Shown here: piece by piece, positions 25,573-33,649 of the stretch
Layout: each line of letters opens with the position of its first letter
Numbering within the stretch: the first letter of the stretch is position 1
Assembly: GCA_040384665.1 (NCBI GenBank)
Contig: JAZKIY010000025.1
Location: forward strand, 24,889-88,888
Direction of reading: 5' to 3'
Length of the DNA: 64,000 nt
DNA from: PCRC01 sp040384665
Lineage (GTDB): Bacteria > Pseudomonadota > Gammaproteobacteria > Burkholderiales > Burkholderiaceae_C
Made by a program: the position numbers and the translations under genes
Notes under the pieces: generated by a model
What the model was told of the DNA's origin: nothing
Seen by the model: only the letters and a program-made list of their open reading frames with translations
Databases searched by the model: none

Positions 25573-26532
25573 CTACGCGAATTCAGCGCAACACGATTCA
25601 AGGAATTTTTCAGCATCCAGGGCGGCCATGCATCCCGTCCCGGCAGAGGTGATGGCCTGGCGGTACACCTGGTCAGCAACATCTCCGGCGGCAAACACAC
25701 CGGGCACCGAAGTTCCAGTCGCACCACCACCCGCAGCCCCGCCATTGACCCGGATATAGCCGTCCTTCATTTCAAGCTGTCCTTCAAAGATCTGGGTATT
25801 GGGCGAATGGCCAATGGCAATGAAAATGCCTCGGGCCGCTATGTCACGCAGCGCGCCGGTGGTGGTTTCAAGTACCTGGAGGCCAGTGACTCCGCTCTCG
25901 TCGCCACACACTTTGTGCACCACGGAGTTCCATGAAATTTCCACCTTGCCGATGCTGACCAAGGCCGCCAACCGATCGTGCAAGATTTTCTCGCCACGCA
26001 GTGTGTCCCTGCGGTGGATCAAAGTTACTTTGCGCGCCATCTTGGCAAGATAAAGCGCCTCCTCAACGGCGGTGTTCCCCCCACCAACGACCGCGACGTC
26101 CTGGTCCTTGTAGAAGAAGCCGTCACATGTGGCGCAAGCGGAAACGCCCCGCCCTCGAAACGCTTCCTCGCTGGGAAGGCCAAGGTACTTGGCCGAGGCG
26201 CCTGTCGAAATAACCAGCGCGTCACAGCTGTACGTTGAGTTCTCGCCCTCCAGCACAAAAGGGCGCTTCCCGAGACGGACGGAGACGATATGGTCATTCG
26301 CAGTCTGGACGCCAAAGCGCTCGGCGTGGGATTGCATTCTGGCCATCAGGCGAGGACCTTGCAATCCTTCCGCATCCCCCGGCCAGTTGTCGACATCCGT
26401 TGTTGTCATCAATTGACCGCCCTCTTCCGAACCGGATATGAGCAGAGGATCCAGATTGGCGCGTGCGGCATAGATCGCGGCGGTATAGCCCGCCGGTCCG
26501 GAGCCGATGATGATGAGTTTTCTGTGTTGCAT
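25573..26532 (-). CDS. trxB: Thioredoxin-disulfide reductase
   Basis: 319 aa flavoprotein that reduces thioredoxin with NADPH. FAD motif GSGPAG (10-15), redox CATC (133-136) in SACATCDGFF, NADPH motif GGGNTA (150-155), and C-terminal GVFAAGDVADQVYRQAITSAG binding FAD. Full length and intact. Lies 44 nt after the thioredoxin gene, in one apparent operon with it and the AhpD-like gene. Likely a specialised second copy, since a housekeeping trxB is expected elsewhere in such genomes (inference). Confidence 0.95.
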   Translation of the reverse strand: MQHRKLIIIGSGPAGYTAAIYAARANLDPLLISGSEEGGQLMTTTDVDNWPGDAEGLQGPRLMARMQSHAERFGVQTANDHIVSVRLGKRPFVLEGENSTYSCDALVISTGASAKYLGLPSEEAFRGRGVSACATCDGFFYKDQDVAVVGGGNTAVEEALYLAKMARKVTLIHRRDTLRGEKILHDRLAALVSIGKVEISWNSVVHKVCGDESGVTGLQVLETTTGALRDIAARGIFIAIGHSPNTQIFEGQLEMKDGYIRVNGGAAGGGATGTSVPGVFAAGDVADQVYRQAITSAGTGCMAALDAEKFLESCCAEFA

Positions 26533-26576
26533 AGATTAGTGACGGTAGGCGTGGGCCACAAGGCCCACGCGATAGG

Positions 26577-26906
26577 TCAGATGAACACCGCTCCCTGGAC
26601 GGCCCGTCGCATCAACTCATAAGGCACCTTGCCCATGAGTTGCTCGACTCGCTCCCCATTACGGAAAAACTGCAGCGTCGGCAGGCTGCGAACGCCATAG
26701 ACTTCCAGCAACGATTTGTGCGCTTCCGCATCGACCTTGACGATACGCAGATCGGGGAACTCCTTGGCCAACCTGTCGAGCAAAGGAGCCATGGCGCGGC
26801 ACGGCGCGCACCAGCTTGCCCAGAAGTCAACCATGACATGCTCGTTATTGCGAATGAGGGACAGCAGCGTCTGCCCGTCTGCATGGACTACCTGTGCGCC
26901 TTCCAT
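26577..26906 (-). CDS. Thioredoxin with WCAPC active site
   Basis: 109 aa. Thioredoxin fold with WASWCAPCRAMAPLLDRLA (active site 32-36), KVDAEAHKSLLEVYGVRSLPTL (cis-Pro) and FRNGERVEQLMG. The middle residues are AP rather than the usual GP of housekeeping thioredoxin, which can shift the redox potential. ATG 26906 with GAGGAG upstream is preferred to 26921. Starts 11 nt after the AhpD-like gene and precedes trxB, so substrate, carrier and reductase appear encoded together. Confidence 0.9.
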   Translation of the reverse strand: MEGAQVVHADGQTLLSLIRNNEHVMVDFWASWCAPCRAMAPLLDRLAKEFPDLRIVKVDAEAHKSLLEVYGVRSLPTLQFFRNGERVEQLMGKVPYELMRRAVQGAVFI

Positions 26907-26917
26907 GGTTTCGCTCC

Positions 26918-27511
26918 TCACGCCGTCACCGCAGCCGCAGCCCGGATGTCGGCGCCGGGATAGACCATTCCCTTGGTATAGGTGCTTTCGTCGCTACCGT
27001 CGATCTGCATCGTGATATTGAACTTGTTGCCCCAGTTGAAGATGCTGCAGGCAAACACCAGCTCGATGACCTCTTCCTCACTGTAGACAGTGCCCAGCTC
27101 CTCGAAGAAACCATCCGGAATGTAGTTGGGGTCGCCGGCGATGTACTCGGCCAGCTGAACGGCCAATGCCTCCTTCAGGGGAAGGCGATTGAAGTCCACC
27201 TTGCCGAAGATTGCGGCTTCCTTGTCCTTGATTGCATCGCGGGTTGCTTCACAGCGCACCTCCTTGCAGTAGGTGCAATCGTTGATCTCACCGGTCTTGA
27301 GACGCATCATCTCCAGCAGGTGCGGCGGAATGCGGCCACCGCCGAAGAATGCCTCGAAGACGGGCACGATTGTTTTTAGCAGGCTTGGCTGGCGGCCGAT
27401 GGTGCCGAACATGGAGGTGTCTTTCCACCACCCATTGCGTGCTCCTTCGAGGAGTTCGTTGACTTTGGGATCGGCAGATTGACCGGGTTTGAGGGCTTTG
27501 AATCGACTCAT
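26918..27511 (-). CDS. AhpD-like / carboxymuconolactone decarboxylase family protein
   Basis: 197 aa, all-alpha CMD fold. Redox motif INDCTYCKEVRC has Cys79 and Cys82 (CxxC, as in AhpD) plus Cys87, and His is absent immediately after. Further conserved stretches: LLEMMRLKTGE and EEEVIELVFACSIFNWGNKFN. Together with thioredoxin and reductase it probably forms a thiol-dependent peroxide- or electrophile-reducing chain (inference). ATG 27511 has GGAG upstream. First gene of the operon, divergent from the TetR gene, with a palindrome GGAAATGC/GCATTTCC about 45 bp upstream. Confidence 0.85.
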   Translation of the reverse strand: MSRFKALKPGQSADPKVNELLEGARNGWWKDTSMFGTIGRQPSLLKTIVPVFEAFFGGGRIPPHLLEMMRLKTGEINDCTYCKEVRCEATRDAIKDKEAAIFGKVDFNRLPLKEALAVQLAEYIAGDPNYIPDGFFEELGTVYSEEEVIELVFACSIFNWGNKFNITMQIDGSDESTYTKGMVYPGADIRAAAAVTA

Positions 27512-27552
27512 GAAAGTGCTCCAGTTGTTGCAGGTTTGAATGCGCAGAGATA

Positions 27553-27568
27553 GGAAATGCGCATTTCC
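27553..27568. promoter_or_regulatory. 16-bp perfect palindrome upstream of the redox operon
   Basis: GGAAATGCGCATTTCC is a perfect palindrome 42 bp upstream of the AhpD-like gene start, within the divergent promoter region shared with the TetR gene. Candidate operator for TetR or a redox regulator. Confidence 0.45.
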
Positions 27569-27752
27569 GAATTTACAAATGCCTGAACACTCCGTCAATC
27601 TGGTGTTTACCCTGCCATGCTCGATACATCGACGCGATCACACGTTTCCTATCATTGCCAGCTATGTTTTCAAGAGAGATCGGAGAGTCAAGAACAGACT
27701 CCCTGCGTAAGCGATGCACGTGCGGGTGAAGCCTGTGAACTGTTTCCCCATA

Positions 27753-27790
27753 GATTGTTAGAATTCAATCATTTCCAAATCAGAAAATGA
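27753..27790. promoter_or_regulatory. Inverted repeats upstream of tetR
   Basis: GATTG (27753) with CAATC (27766), and TCATTT (27769) with AAATGA (27785), two overlapping inverted repeats directly upstream of the TetR gene. Position suits autoregulation; assignment is inference. Confidence 0.35.
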
Positions 27791-27825
27791 CGCGATGCGC
27801 TATCCATCGCCAGCAAGGAGTCATC

Positions 27826-28425
27826 TTGGCCAGACCCCGTGAATTCAGTGAGATCGATGCCGTACGCCTTGCAAGCCGGGCGTTTTGGACCCGTGGGTAT
27901 CAAGCAACGTCGATTCGCGACCTTGAACAGGCAACGGGTTTGACCGCCGGCAGCCTCTACAAGGCATATGGCAGCAAGCGCGAACTGTTCCTGCTGTGCC
28001 TCGAGCAATACATGAAGGAAGACTCCTATCTCGCGCTGCTGATGAGGATGTTCGAAAAAACACTGGAAGAGTCGCTGGACCGCATCTTCGAATTGATCAT
28101 CGAAAGCGCTGACGAAAGGAGTCAGCGCCCGGCAGGTTGCCTCGTGACCAATCTGGTTGCAGAGTTATTGAATGTGGACGCCGAGCTGGGCGAAGATGCT
28201 GCAGCTGGCTTGCAGGAAATGCAGAAGGCACTGCGCATCCGGGTGAAATGGGCACAGGAACACGGCGAGATCGCGGTGAACCGGGACAGTGCAGCGCTTG
28301 GCGCCTATCTGATGATTCTGATCCAAGGCATGCTGGTGATTTCCACATCAACACGCGATATAGCCGCCATGCGCGCCGCCCGCGATATTGCGATTGGAAC
28401 GCTCCAGGCAGCTCGGCTTCAGTAG
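27826..28425 (+). CDS. TetR/AcrR family regulator
   Basis: 199 aa from a TTG at 27826, chosen because AAGGAG lies just upstream and the product then begins MARPREF, a common TetR N-terminus; the ATG at 27787 has no ribosome site. The helix-turn-helix is at about 25-55 (GYQATSIRDLEQATGLTAGS, then LYKAYGSKRELF). The C-terminal domain is helical with CLVTNLVAEL (a cysteine near the dimer region). Divergent from the AhpD-thioredoxin operon across about 310 bp that hold three palindromes, so it probably represses or senses for that operon. Confidence 0.85.
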   Translation: MARPREFSEIDAVRLASRAFWTRGYQATSIRDLEQATGLTAGSLYKAYGSKRELFLLCLEQYMKEDSYLALLMRMFEKTLEESLDRIFELIIESADERSQRPAGCLVTNLVAELLNVDAELGEDAAAGLQEMQKALRIRVKWAQEHGEIAVNRDSAALGAYLMILIQGMLVISTSTRDIAAMRAARDIAIGTLQAARLQ

Positions 28426-28560
28426 TCCAAAGATGACGAGCGAGCAGATCGCTGTTTGTGTTCTAGTGGTGAGCATGAGCGGAAAGCCGGTTCAAGCTGA
28501 CGGGTACCACAGCGCAGCTGTTCTTCCGGCTACCCCGGACGCCTCCTCCGAATGGACCAA

Positions 28561-28751
28561 ATTTTCGCAGCAGCGACGACCTACCACCGGCAGTGGACAA
28601 AGCCCTCGCGATTGGCGCGCCGGCGGTGTGGATGCAGATGGGGATTGCGCATGCCGAAGCCACCGCTAAGGCTAAGGCTGAGGCTGCGGGGCTGCTGGTT
28701 GTGGAGAACGCTTGTTTGAAGACGGAGCATTGGCGGCAGGGAGTCGGGTAA
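28561..28751 (+). pseudogene. 3' remnant of a CoA-binding (YccU-type) gene
   Basis: In frame it reads FRSSDDLPPAVDKALAIGAP, then the AVWMQMGIAH block, and ends at TAA 28749-28751, collinear with the last 62 codons of the gene at 22740. 28608-28663 is identical to 23028-23083 at all 56 positions; outside this the two differ by substitutions and one 6-nt insertion (a GCTAAG repeat). No 5' part is found upstream of about 28560. It cannot encode a functional protein and marks the right boundary of the 23.2-28.6 kb block. Confidence 0.85.
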
Positions 28752-29050
28752 CAGCCAGCGGTTATCGTTGATCCGGCTTCAGCGGATGTCCGGTACAGGC
28801 TGATCTCAGTCTTCCACGGTCAACGCCCAATTGGCTGCTCCGATCAACACCGGACACTTGTCTATCGGTGTCTTGCGGACCTCCACAAGCGATCGCCGAG
28901 GATGGAACACCGACCCACCAGTGACCATGGCGTGGATGCCCGGCCAGTGCCAGCAAGGACGGTCGCGGTACCTGAGCGTCGCATTCAGCCAACGCGTACG
29001 ACCCTGTGAGACCTTGATGGCCTGTTTTTCCAGGCCGACTCTGCCTAGGC
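28752..29050. other. Gene-free stretch
   Basis: About 300 bases between the CoA-binding remnant and the terminator of the RRM gene. I see no supportable gene, repeat or hairpin of note here. Confidence 0.5.
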
Positions 29051-29075
29051 GAAAAACCGGTTTGAGAAAACCGGT
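29051..29075 (-). terminator. Rho-independent terminator of the RRM gene
   Basis: Minus strand: stem ACCGGTTT/AAACCGGT with a 4-nt loop followed by five T residues, 21 nt past the stop at 29097. Confidence 0.75.
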
Positions 29076-29096
29076 CTTCAGGAGATCTCGCAGTCC

Positions 29097-29447
29097 TCAG
29101 TAGCTGCCGCCGCCGTAGCCACCCGTGCCATAGCCGACGTCCGCGCGATTCGATGCGCGGTAGCCAGTGGAATTGTGGGCAGAAGAAGTGCCACGGTCCT
29201 CGCGCGGTCGGGCCGCGTTGACGACGATGGTGCGGCCATCAACGGACACGCCATGCAAGGCGCTGATTGCAGCCTGGGCATGCTCGGCTGAGGCCATCTC
29301 CACAAAGCCGAAGCCCTTGGATTGGCCCGTGTCGCGGTCCATCATCACCTTGGCTGAGGAAACGCCGCCGAACTCGGCGAAGTTGCTTTTGAGGCTGGCA
29401 TCGGTGACGGAATAGGGCAGGTTGCCCACGTAGATCTTGCTGCTCAT
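29097..29447 (-). CDS. RRM-domain RNA-binding protein
   Basis: 116 aa. One RNA recognition motif: RNP-2 KIYVGNLPYSV (residues 4-14) and RNP-1 SKGFGFVEM (44-52), followed by a short Gly/Tyr-rich tail (YGTGGYGGGSY). This is the architecture of the small cold- or stress-induced RRM proteins of cyanobacteria and proteobacteria. ATG 29447 is preferred: the frame runs upstream to 29699 but that part has no family resemblance. A clear terminator follows. Confidence 0.92.
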   Translation of the reverse strand: MSSKIYVGNLPYSVTDASLKSNFAEFGGVSSAKVMMDRDTGQSKGFGFVEMASAEHAQAAISALHGVSVDGRTIVVNAARPREDRGTSSAHNSTGYRASNRADVGYGTGGYGGGSY

Positions 29448-29553
29448 GTTTGAGTCTTTCTGTGAAATTGGCCGCATCGTCGCGATGCGTACGAGCGAAC
29501 AGGAAGTTCGCTGTGGTCTGAAAATGTGCCTGGGGTCTGCGGTGAGCAGATCG

Positions 29554-29763
29554 TCAGCATGCGAGGCGATTTGGCGAGGAGGTTTGTAGCCAGCCCTGGG
29601 TGACTGCAAACACTCGGGCGGCCTCGCGCGACGCAAAGGTCGTGTCAAACTTGAATACACGGCAATAGCTGCCGTTGCCCTGAGAGCGTTGGACTGCAAA
29701 CGAGGCGCGGAAGCGGCCGCATTCGGTCGGCTGTGTCGAAGGCGAAACGACGTACTGGCCCAT
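29554..29763 (-). CDS. Small basic protein upstream of the RRM gene
   Basis: 69 aa from ATG 29763 (a TTG at 29793 would add ten residues). It reads like a small folded protein: GRFRASFAVQRSQGNGSY, then a CRVFKFDTTFASREAARVFA block that suggests one beta sheet and a helix, and a Trp near the C-terminus. I recall similar small proteins near RRM or cold-shock genes in Comamonadaceae but cannot name a family. No good ribosome site is visible. Same direction as the RRM gene. Confidence 0.5.
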   Translation of the reverse strand: MGQYVVSPSTQPTECGRFRASFAVQRSQGNGSYCRVFKFDTTFASREAARVFAVTQGWLQTSSPNRLAC

Positions 29764-30121
29764 GGAAATAGAAATGTTGGAAATCGTGATCAATCAGGAT
29801 TGCAGGCCTGGGTCAGGCCTGCATGAGCTGGGCGCCTTGGCGGGCAAAAGCTCATCGGTCAAAAGAGGGACGGAGCGCGAGAAACTCCGACAGTGACGTC
29901 AAGACCTGCCATGTAAGAATGGCATATTGCGGTCCTGAGCCGACGTATTATACCTTTCAGTTGTTAAGAGCGTCTCGGATAGCATTTTTAGTTCTAACTG
30001 CGCTTGACTCTGGGATATCCGCACTGAGGGCTGGGCGAACATCTCACGCTGCTCAACAAGCCTGCGGCCCCTGTCCTGCATCGAGGCCCGGCAAGTCCCC
30101 CCACACACACGGACATTCCCA
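29764..30121. other. Intergenic region with a 9-bp hairpin
   Basis: No gene seen. GCAGGCCTG-GGT-CAGGCCTGC at 29802-29822 is a perfect 9-bp stem with a 3-nt loop, about 40 bp upstream of the 69-aa gene on the minus strand; it could be a leader structure. The region also holds the promoter of the ankyrin gene. Confidence 0.5.
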
Positions 30122-30538
30122 ATGAGCGACTGGAAAACCCAGCAGATGATCAAGGCCTCGGGCTGGCCCGAGGCTCCCGAAGCCTTGGCCACCGGTTCTA
30201 ACTTCAACCAAGCCACTGCCAGCGGCCTGGTCCCACTGCACTGGGCCTGCGAGCATGGCAAAACGGGCCTTGTCCGGCACATGATCGCTCATGGGGCCAA
30301 CGTGGCCGACGTCGCGGCTGACGGCAAAAGCATGTTGGAGTTGGCATTGAACGCTCAGGACTTCCACACACTGATGCTGTTGATCGATCAACTCAAAGTG
30401 ACTGGTGCTCCGCCACCCAGTGAAGCAACCAAAGCGCGCCTGATTCAGTCCTTCCGTGGCAGTCACCCCGACTCACGAAACCGTGTACTCCAAACCTTGC
30501 GCGACTGGGAGCGAATCGCACGAAAGAACAGGACCTGA
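30122..30538 (+). CDS. Ankyrin-repeat protein
   Basis: 138 aa. At least one clear ankyrin repeat, GLVPLHWACEHGKTGLVRHM followed by IAHGANV (residues 35-61), plus a second weaker one (DGKSMLELALNAQDFHTLML). Cytoplasmic, no signal. Ankyrin repeats bind other proteins; partner unknown. Basic C-terminus (RNRVLQTLRDWERIARKNRT). Stands alone. Confidence 0.8.
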   Translation: MSDWKTQQMIKASGWPEAPEALATGSNFNQATASGLVPLHWACEHGKTGLVRHMIAHGANVADVAADGKSMLELALNAQDFHTLMLLIDQLKVTGAPPPSEATKARLIQSFRGSHPDSRNRVLQTLRDWERIARKNRT

Positions 30539-30815
30539 GCACAAACACACTGAAACATGCTTTTGTCGGCATCGATCTGGTGATGGCTATGGGGACTGCA
30601 TCCAACCAGGTTGGCGATGTTGTCCAAGGCGAGGCTGGTACGAGAACCGGGTAGAAACAGCGGTGTATGCCGTGAGGTCAGCTTCTTGGTCAGGCAGACG
30701 TCGACTTGAGGCTGGGTGCTGCCGGTTGAATCCGCCCTGCTTAGCGGTCACTCATGCCGTGCAGGTACGCAATGGGTCGAATCAAGACGACCGCATCAGG
30801 GCCGTCTACCCACCC
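30539..30815. other. Gene-free stretch
   Basis: An open frame crosses here (30456-30917 plus) but has no recognisable content and overlaps two better genes. Nothing else seen. Confidence 0.4.
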
Positions 30816-32519
30816 TCACCGCACCGGATAAACCCCATTACTGAACTTCAGCGTCAGCACGCCGTTGTCGGTACACACCACGCGCAACATGTCGTTGCCT
30901 ACAAAGCGGGGCGGTGAGCCGCACCAGTCGGCGCTGAGGTCGGGCAGCAGTTGCGGCTGGGTCAGGGCGCTCACCGGCGTGCCCAGGTTCAGGTTGATCG
31001 CGTCGGTGATGGGCAGGCCGCTGATGCCGTTCACCAGTTGGGTGGCGTGCACCGAGCCGGGCAACTGGGCAGCCTTGCCTTGCTGTGCGGGCGGGTTGTA
31101 GTAGGCAATCTCCTTCACCTTGAACGGGTCGCGCACGTCCAGCACCCGCACGCCCGACTGGAAGTAGCCGCAGGCCATGGCGGTGGGGTCGTTCTTTCGG
31201 TCTACCGTGCAGTAGTGCGCCTCGTAGCCGTACAGGCCGTTGCGCGAGGTGTCTTTTTTGCGCTCTTCCACATGCTGGGGCAAATGGATTTCGAGCTGGA
31301 TGCGGTTGGCGATTTTGGGTTTGGTTTCGTCGCTGATGTCGATCAGCTTGACGGCTTCTGAGGCGAACTCGTCGGTCACAAACAAATAGGGCTTGCCGCC
31401 GTAGGTCACCGACAAGGTGTTTTGCGAGACACCGCCGGCGTTCCAGAACACGCTGCCCACCTGGCGCACGATGGGCACGGGCTTGCGGCTTTGCACATCG
31501 CTCACGTCCAGAATGACCATGCCGGCCGGGAAGGCGGTGGAAAGGTACATGCGGTTGCCGTCTTCGCTGAGCGAAAAGCCGTGGTTCACGACGACCGACG
31601 TGCCGGTGAACACAATGCGCGGCGCCTTCGGGTCGCGCATGTCCACCGCGGTGAGCGAGCCGCCGGCCACGCCAGACGACCAGTAGGTCATGCCGTCGGG
31701 CGACCAGTTGCCTTCGTGCGCCAGCACGGTGGCGGGCAGCGTGAGCTTGGTGCCCAGCACGCCATTGAGCAGCTTGGGTTTGGCGCAGTTGTCGGCAATG
31801 TCGTACACGTCCAGCGTGGCACCGCCTGCCAGCACCCCCACGCCCACGCCGGCCAGCAGGCCGCGCCGCTCGTTCACCCGCAGCGACTCCCAGGTGCCGA
31901 TGGCCATGGCCGGGCTGGTGAGGGTGGTCGACAAGCGCGGTTGCGCCGGGTTGGAGGCATCCACCACCTGCACGCCCTGCGATTTCTTGAACGGGATGCC
32001 GAACACCGAGGTGGGCATGTAGGCACAGGTGCCAAAGGTGTCGCTGATGACGTCGGACCCTTCGCCCTGGTACTGGCCCACCAGCTCCAGGTTGCAGCTG
32101 TAGCCCTGCAGGTTGCGCCCGTTCTGGCGGTCGGCCAGCGGCACCTGGCCCTGCAGGCCGGTCTCGGGGTTGGAGCCCGGGCCACACACCGCGCGCTGAA
32201 CAGACGCGGGCGCGGTGGGCGGGCCGCTCAGCGCCAGCGAACCGCTGTTGCCGAGCGTGCCCGTCACCGCGCCAAAGGCATTTTGAAAGCTGCCAAACAG
32301 GCCGGCATAGCTGGCGGGTTTGGCACGGGCGGTGGCCGGGTCAACCACCGGCGTTACCGTGGTGTTGGCAACGGCCACGCCCACAGTGGCTTCGGCCGAG
32401 GCTTGGGGTTTGTTTTGGGTTGCCGGGCTGGCGGCACCTTCTGTGCCAGTGCCACCGCCACAGGCCGCCAGGCCCAGCGTGGCGGCAAATACGAGCGCAG
32501 CGCGTGAAGGGTGCATCAT
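30816..32519 (-). CDS. LVIVD-type repeat lipoprotein
   Basis: 567 aa. Lipoprotein signal with lipobox LAAC (Cys20) followed by a Gly/Ala/Thr-rich linker of about 80 residues. The body has repeated beta-propeller-like blades: GVQVVDASNPAQPRL, LDVYDIADNCAKPKLL, LTAVDMRDPKAPRIV, MVILDVSDVQSRKPVPI, AVKLIDISDETKPKI, GVRVLDVRDPFKVKEI. These match the LVIVD pattern of secreted or surface proteins; function unknown. Several cysteines occur. An ATG at 32516 directly follows the chosen start. Confidence 0.82.
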   Translation of the reverse strand: MMHPSRAALVFAATLGLAACGGGTGTEGAASPATQNKPQASAEATVGVAVANTTVTPVVDPATARAKPASYAGLFGSFQNAFGAVTGTLGNSGSLALSGPPTAPASVQRAVCGPGSNPETGLQGQVPLADRQNGRNLQGYSCNLELVGQYQGEGSDVISDTFGTCAYMPTSVFGIPFKKSQGVQVVDASNPAQPRLSTTLTSPAMAIGTWESLRVNERRGLLAGVGVGVLAGGATLDVYDIADNCAKPKLLNGVLGTKLTLPATVLAHEGNWSPDGMTYWSSGVAGGSLTAVDMRDPKAPRIVFTGTSVVVNHGFSLSEDGNRMYLSTAFPAGMVILDVSDVQSRKPVPIVRQVGSVFWNAGGVSQNTLSVTYGGKPYLFVTDEFASEAVKLIDISDETKPKIANRIQLEIHLPQHVEERKKDTSRNGLYGYEAHYCTVDRKNDPTAMACGYFQSGVRVLDVRDPFKVKEIAYYNPPAQQGKAAQLPGSVHATQLVNGISGLPITDAINLNLGTPVSALTQPQLLPDLSADWCGSPPRFVGNDMLRVVCTDNGVLTLKFSNGVYPVR

Positions 32520-32652
32520 GTGACTCCGGTACAACTCGGTACCAAATAGTACGTGATTTGCCTCTTTTTAGGGCGAAAGTAGCTAACTTTCTCTACTTTT
32601 ACCCCACATCAGTGCTTTGCAGCACAGTGGTGCCGCCACCACTTCCCCGGCA

Positions 32653-33135
32653 TCACCGCCCGCGCCGTGCCGCCTCTATGGCGGCAATGTCGATCTTGCC
32701 CATGTCCATCATGGCGTTGAACACGCGCTTGGCCACCACCGGGTCGGGATCGGTGATGCCCGCGAGCAGCGCGCGTGGGGTGATCTGCCACGACAGCCCC
32801 CAGCGGTCTTTGCACCAGCCGCAGGCGCTTTCCTGGCCGCCGTTGCTGACAATCGCGTTCCACAGGCGGTCGGTCTCGGCCTGGTCGTCGGTGGCGATCT
32901 GGAAAGAGAACGACTCGTTGTGTTTGAAATGCGGGCCGCCGTTGAGCCCCACACAAGGAATGCCAGCCACGGTGAACTCCACCGTCAGCACGTCGCCTTC
33001 TTTGCCATCGGGGTAGTCGCCTGGCGCGCGCATGGTGGCGCCAACAGCGCTGTCGGGGAAAGTTGCGGCATAGAAGTTGGCGGCGGCTAGCGCATCGCCC
33101 TCAAACCACAGGCAGATGGTGTTCTTGCTGGTCAT
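32653..33135 (-). CDS. VOC superfamily protein (PhnB-like)
   Basis: 160 aa. Glyoxalase/VOC-type fold of the '3-demethylubiquinone methyltransferase-like' PhnB family: TICLWFEGDALAAANFYAAT, FTVAGIPCVGLNGGPHFKHN, ESFSFQIATDDQAETDRLWN, CGWCKDRWGLSWQITPRAL. Enzymatic role unknown. ATG 33135 with AGGAGA upstream is preferred to 33165. A CGWC pair is visible. Starts 26 nt past the creA stop, same strand. Confidence 0.87.
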   Translation of the reverse strand: MTSKNTICLWFEGDALAAANFYAATFPDSAVGATMRAPGDYPDGKEGDVLTVEFTVAGIPCVGLNGGPHFKHNESFSFQIATDDQAETDRLWNAIVSNGGQESACGWCKDRWGLSWQITPRALLAGITDPDPVVAKRVFNAMMDMGKIDIAAIEAARRGR

Positions 33136-33161
33136 TCCATGTCTCCTGAAAAACGGGTTGC

Positions 33162-33629
33162 TCACTTCACCGGTATCACCAGCCCCGCCGGCACCGGCAC
33201 GGCGGTCACGCTGTTCTTCGGGCTGCCTTCGATGATCTTGTCGGAGTACACCAGATACACCAGCGTGTTGCGCTTGGCGTCCACCATGCGCACCACGCGC
33301 ACGCGCTTGAACAAGAAGGACGAGCGGGCGTTGAAGACTTCTTCCTGCAATGGAATCTTGCCTTTGAAGCTGATGGTGCCCACCTGGCGGCAGGCCACGG
33401 CCGCGTCGGAGGTGTCTTCGGCCAGGCCCAGTGCGCCCTTGTAGCCGCCGGTTTGGGCGTGCGACAAATAGCAGGCCACACCGCCCACGTCGGGGTCGTC
33501 GAACACATCCACCACGATCTTGTCGTTGGGGCTGAGCAGCTTGAAGGTGGTGCTGACGTCGCCCACGGTCTCGGCGAGGGCGGCGAACGAGAGGGTCAGC
33601 GTGGCAGTGCAGGCAAGCAATTTCTTCAT
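33162..33629 (-). CDS. creA: CreA family periplasmic protein
   Basis: 155 aa. Signal peptide 1-19 ending at AALAE, then VGDVSTTFKLLSPNDKIVVD, VFDDPDVGGVACYLSHAQTG, SDAAVACRQVGTIS and NTLVYLVYSDKIIEGSPKNS. These are strongly typical of CreA, a conserved periplasmic protein of unknown function. Two cysteines (VACYLSH, AVACRQV) probably form a disulfide. Confidence 0.92.
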   Translation of the reverse strand: MKKLLACTATLTLSFAALAETVGDVSTTFKLLSPNDKIVVDVFDDPDVGGVACYLSHAQTGGYKGALGLAEDTSDAAVACRQVGTISFKGKIPLQEEVFNARSSFLFKRVRVVRMVDAKRNTLVYLVYSDKIIEGSPKNSVTAVPVPAGLVIPVK

Positions 33630-33649
33630 GGCGGTGCTTTCAGGTGCTT

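Noticed and set aside
23166..28560. Transposon or integrase explaining the insertion
   Set aside because: No transposase, integrase or terminal inverted repeats could be found in the block, so no mobile element is called.
30456..30917. Plus-strand frame of 153 codons between the ankyrin gene and the lipoprotein gene
   Set aside because: Overlaps two better-supported genes and has no recognisable content.
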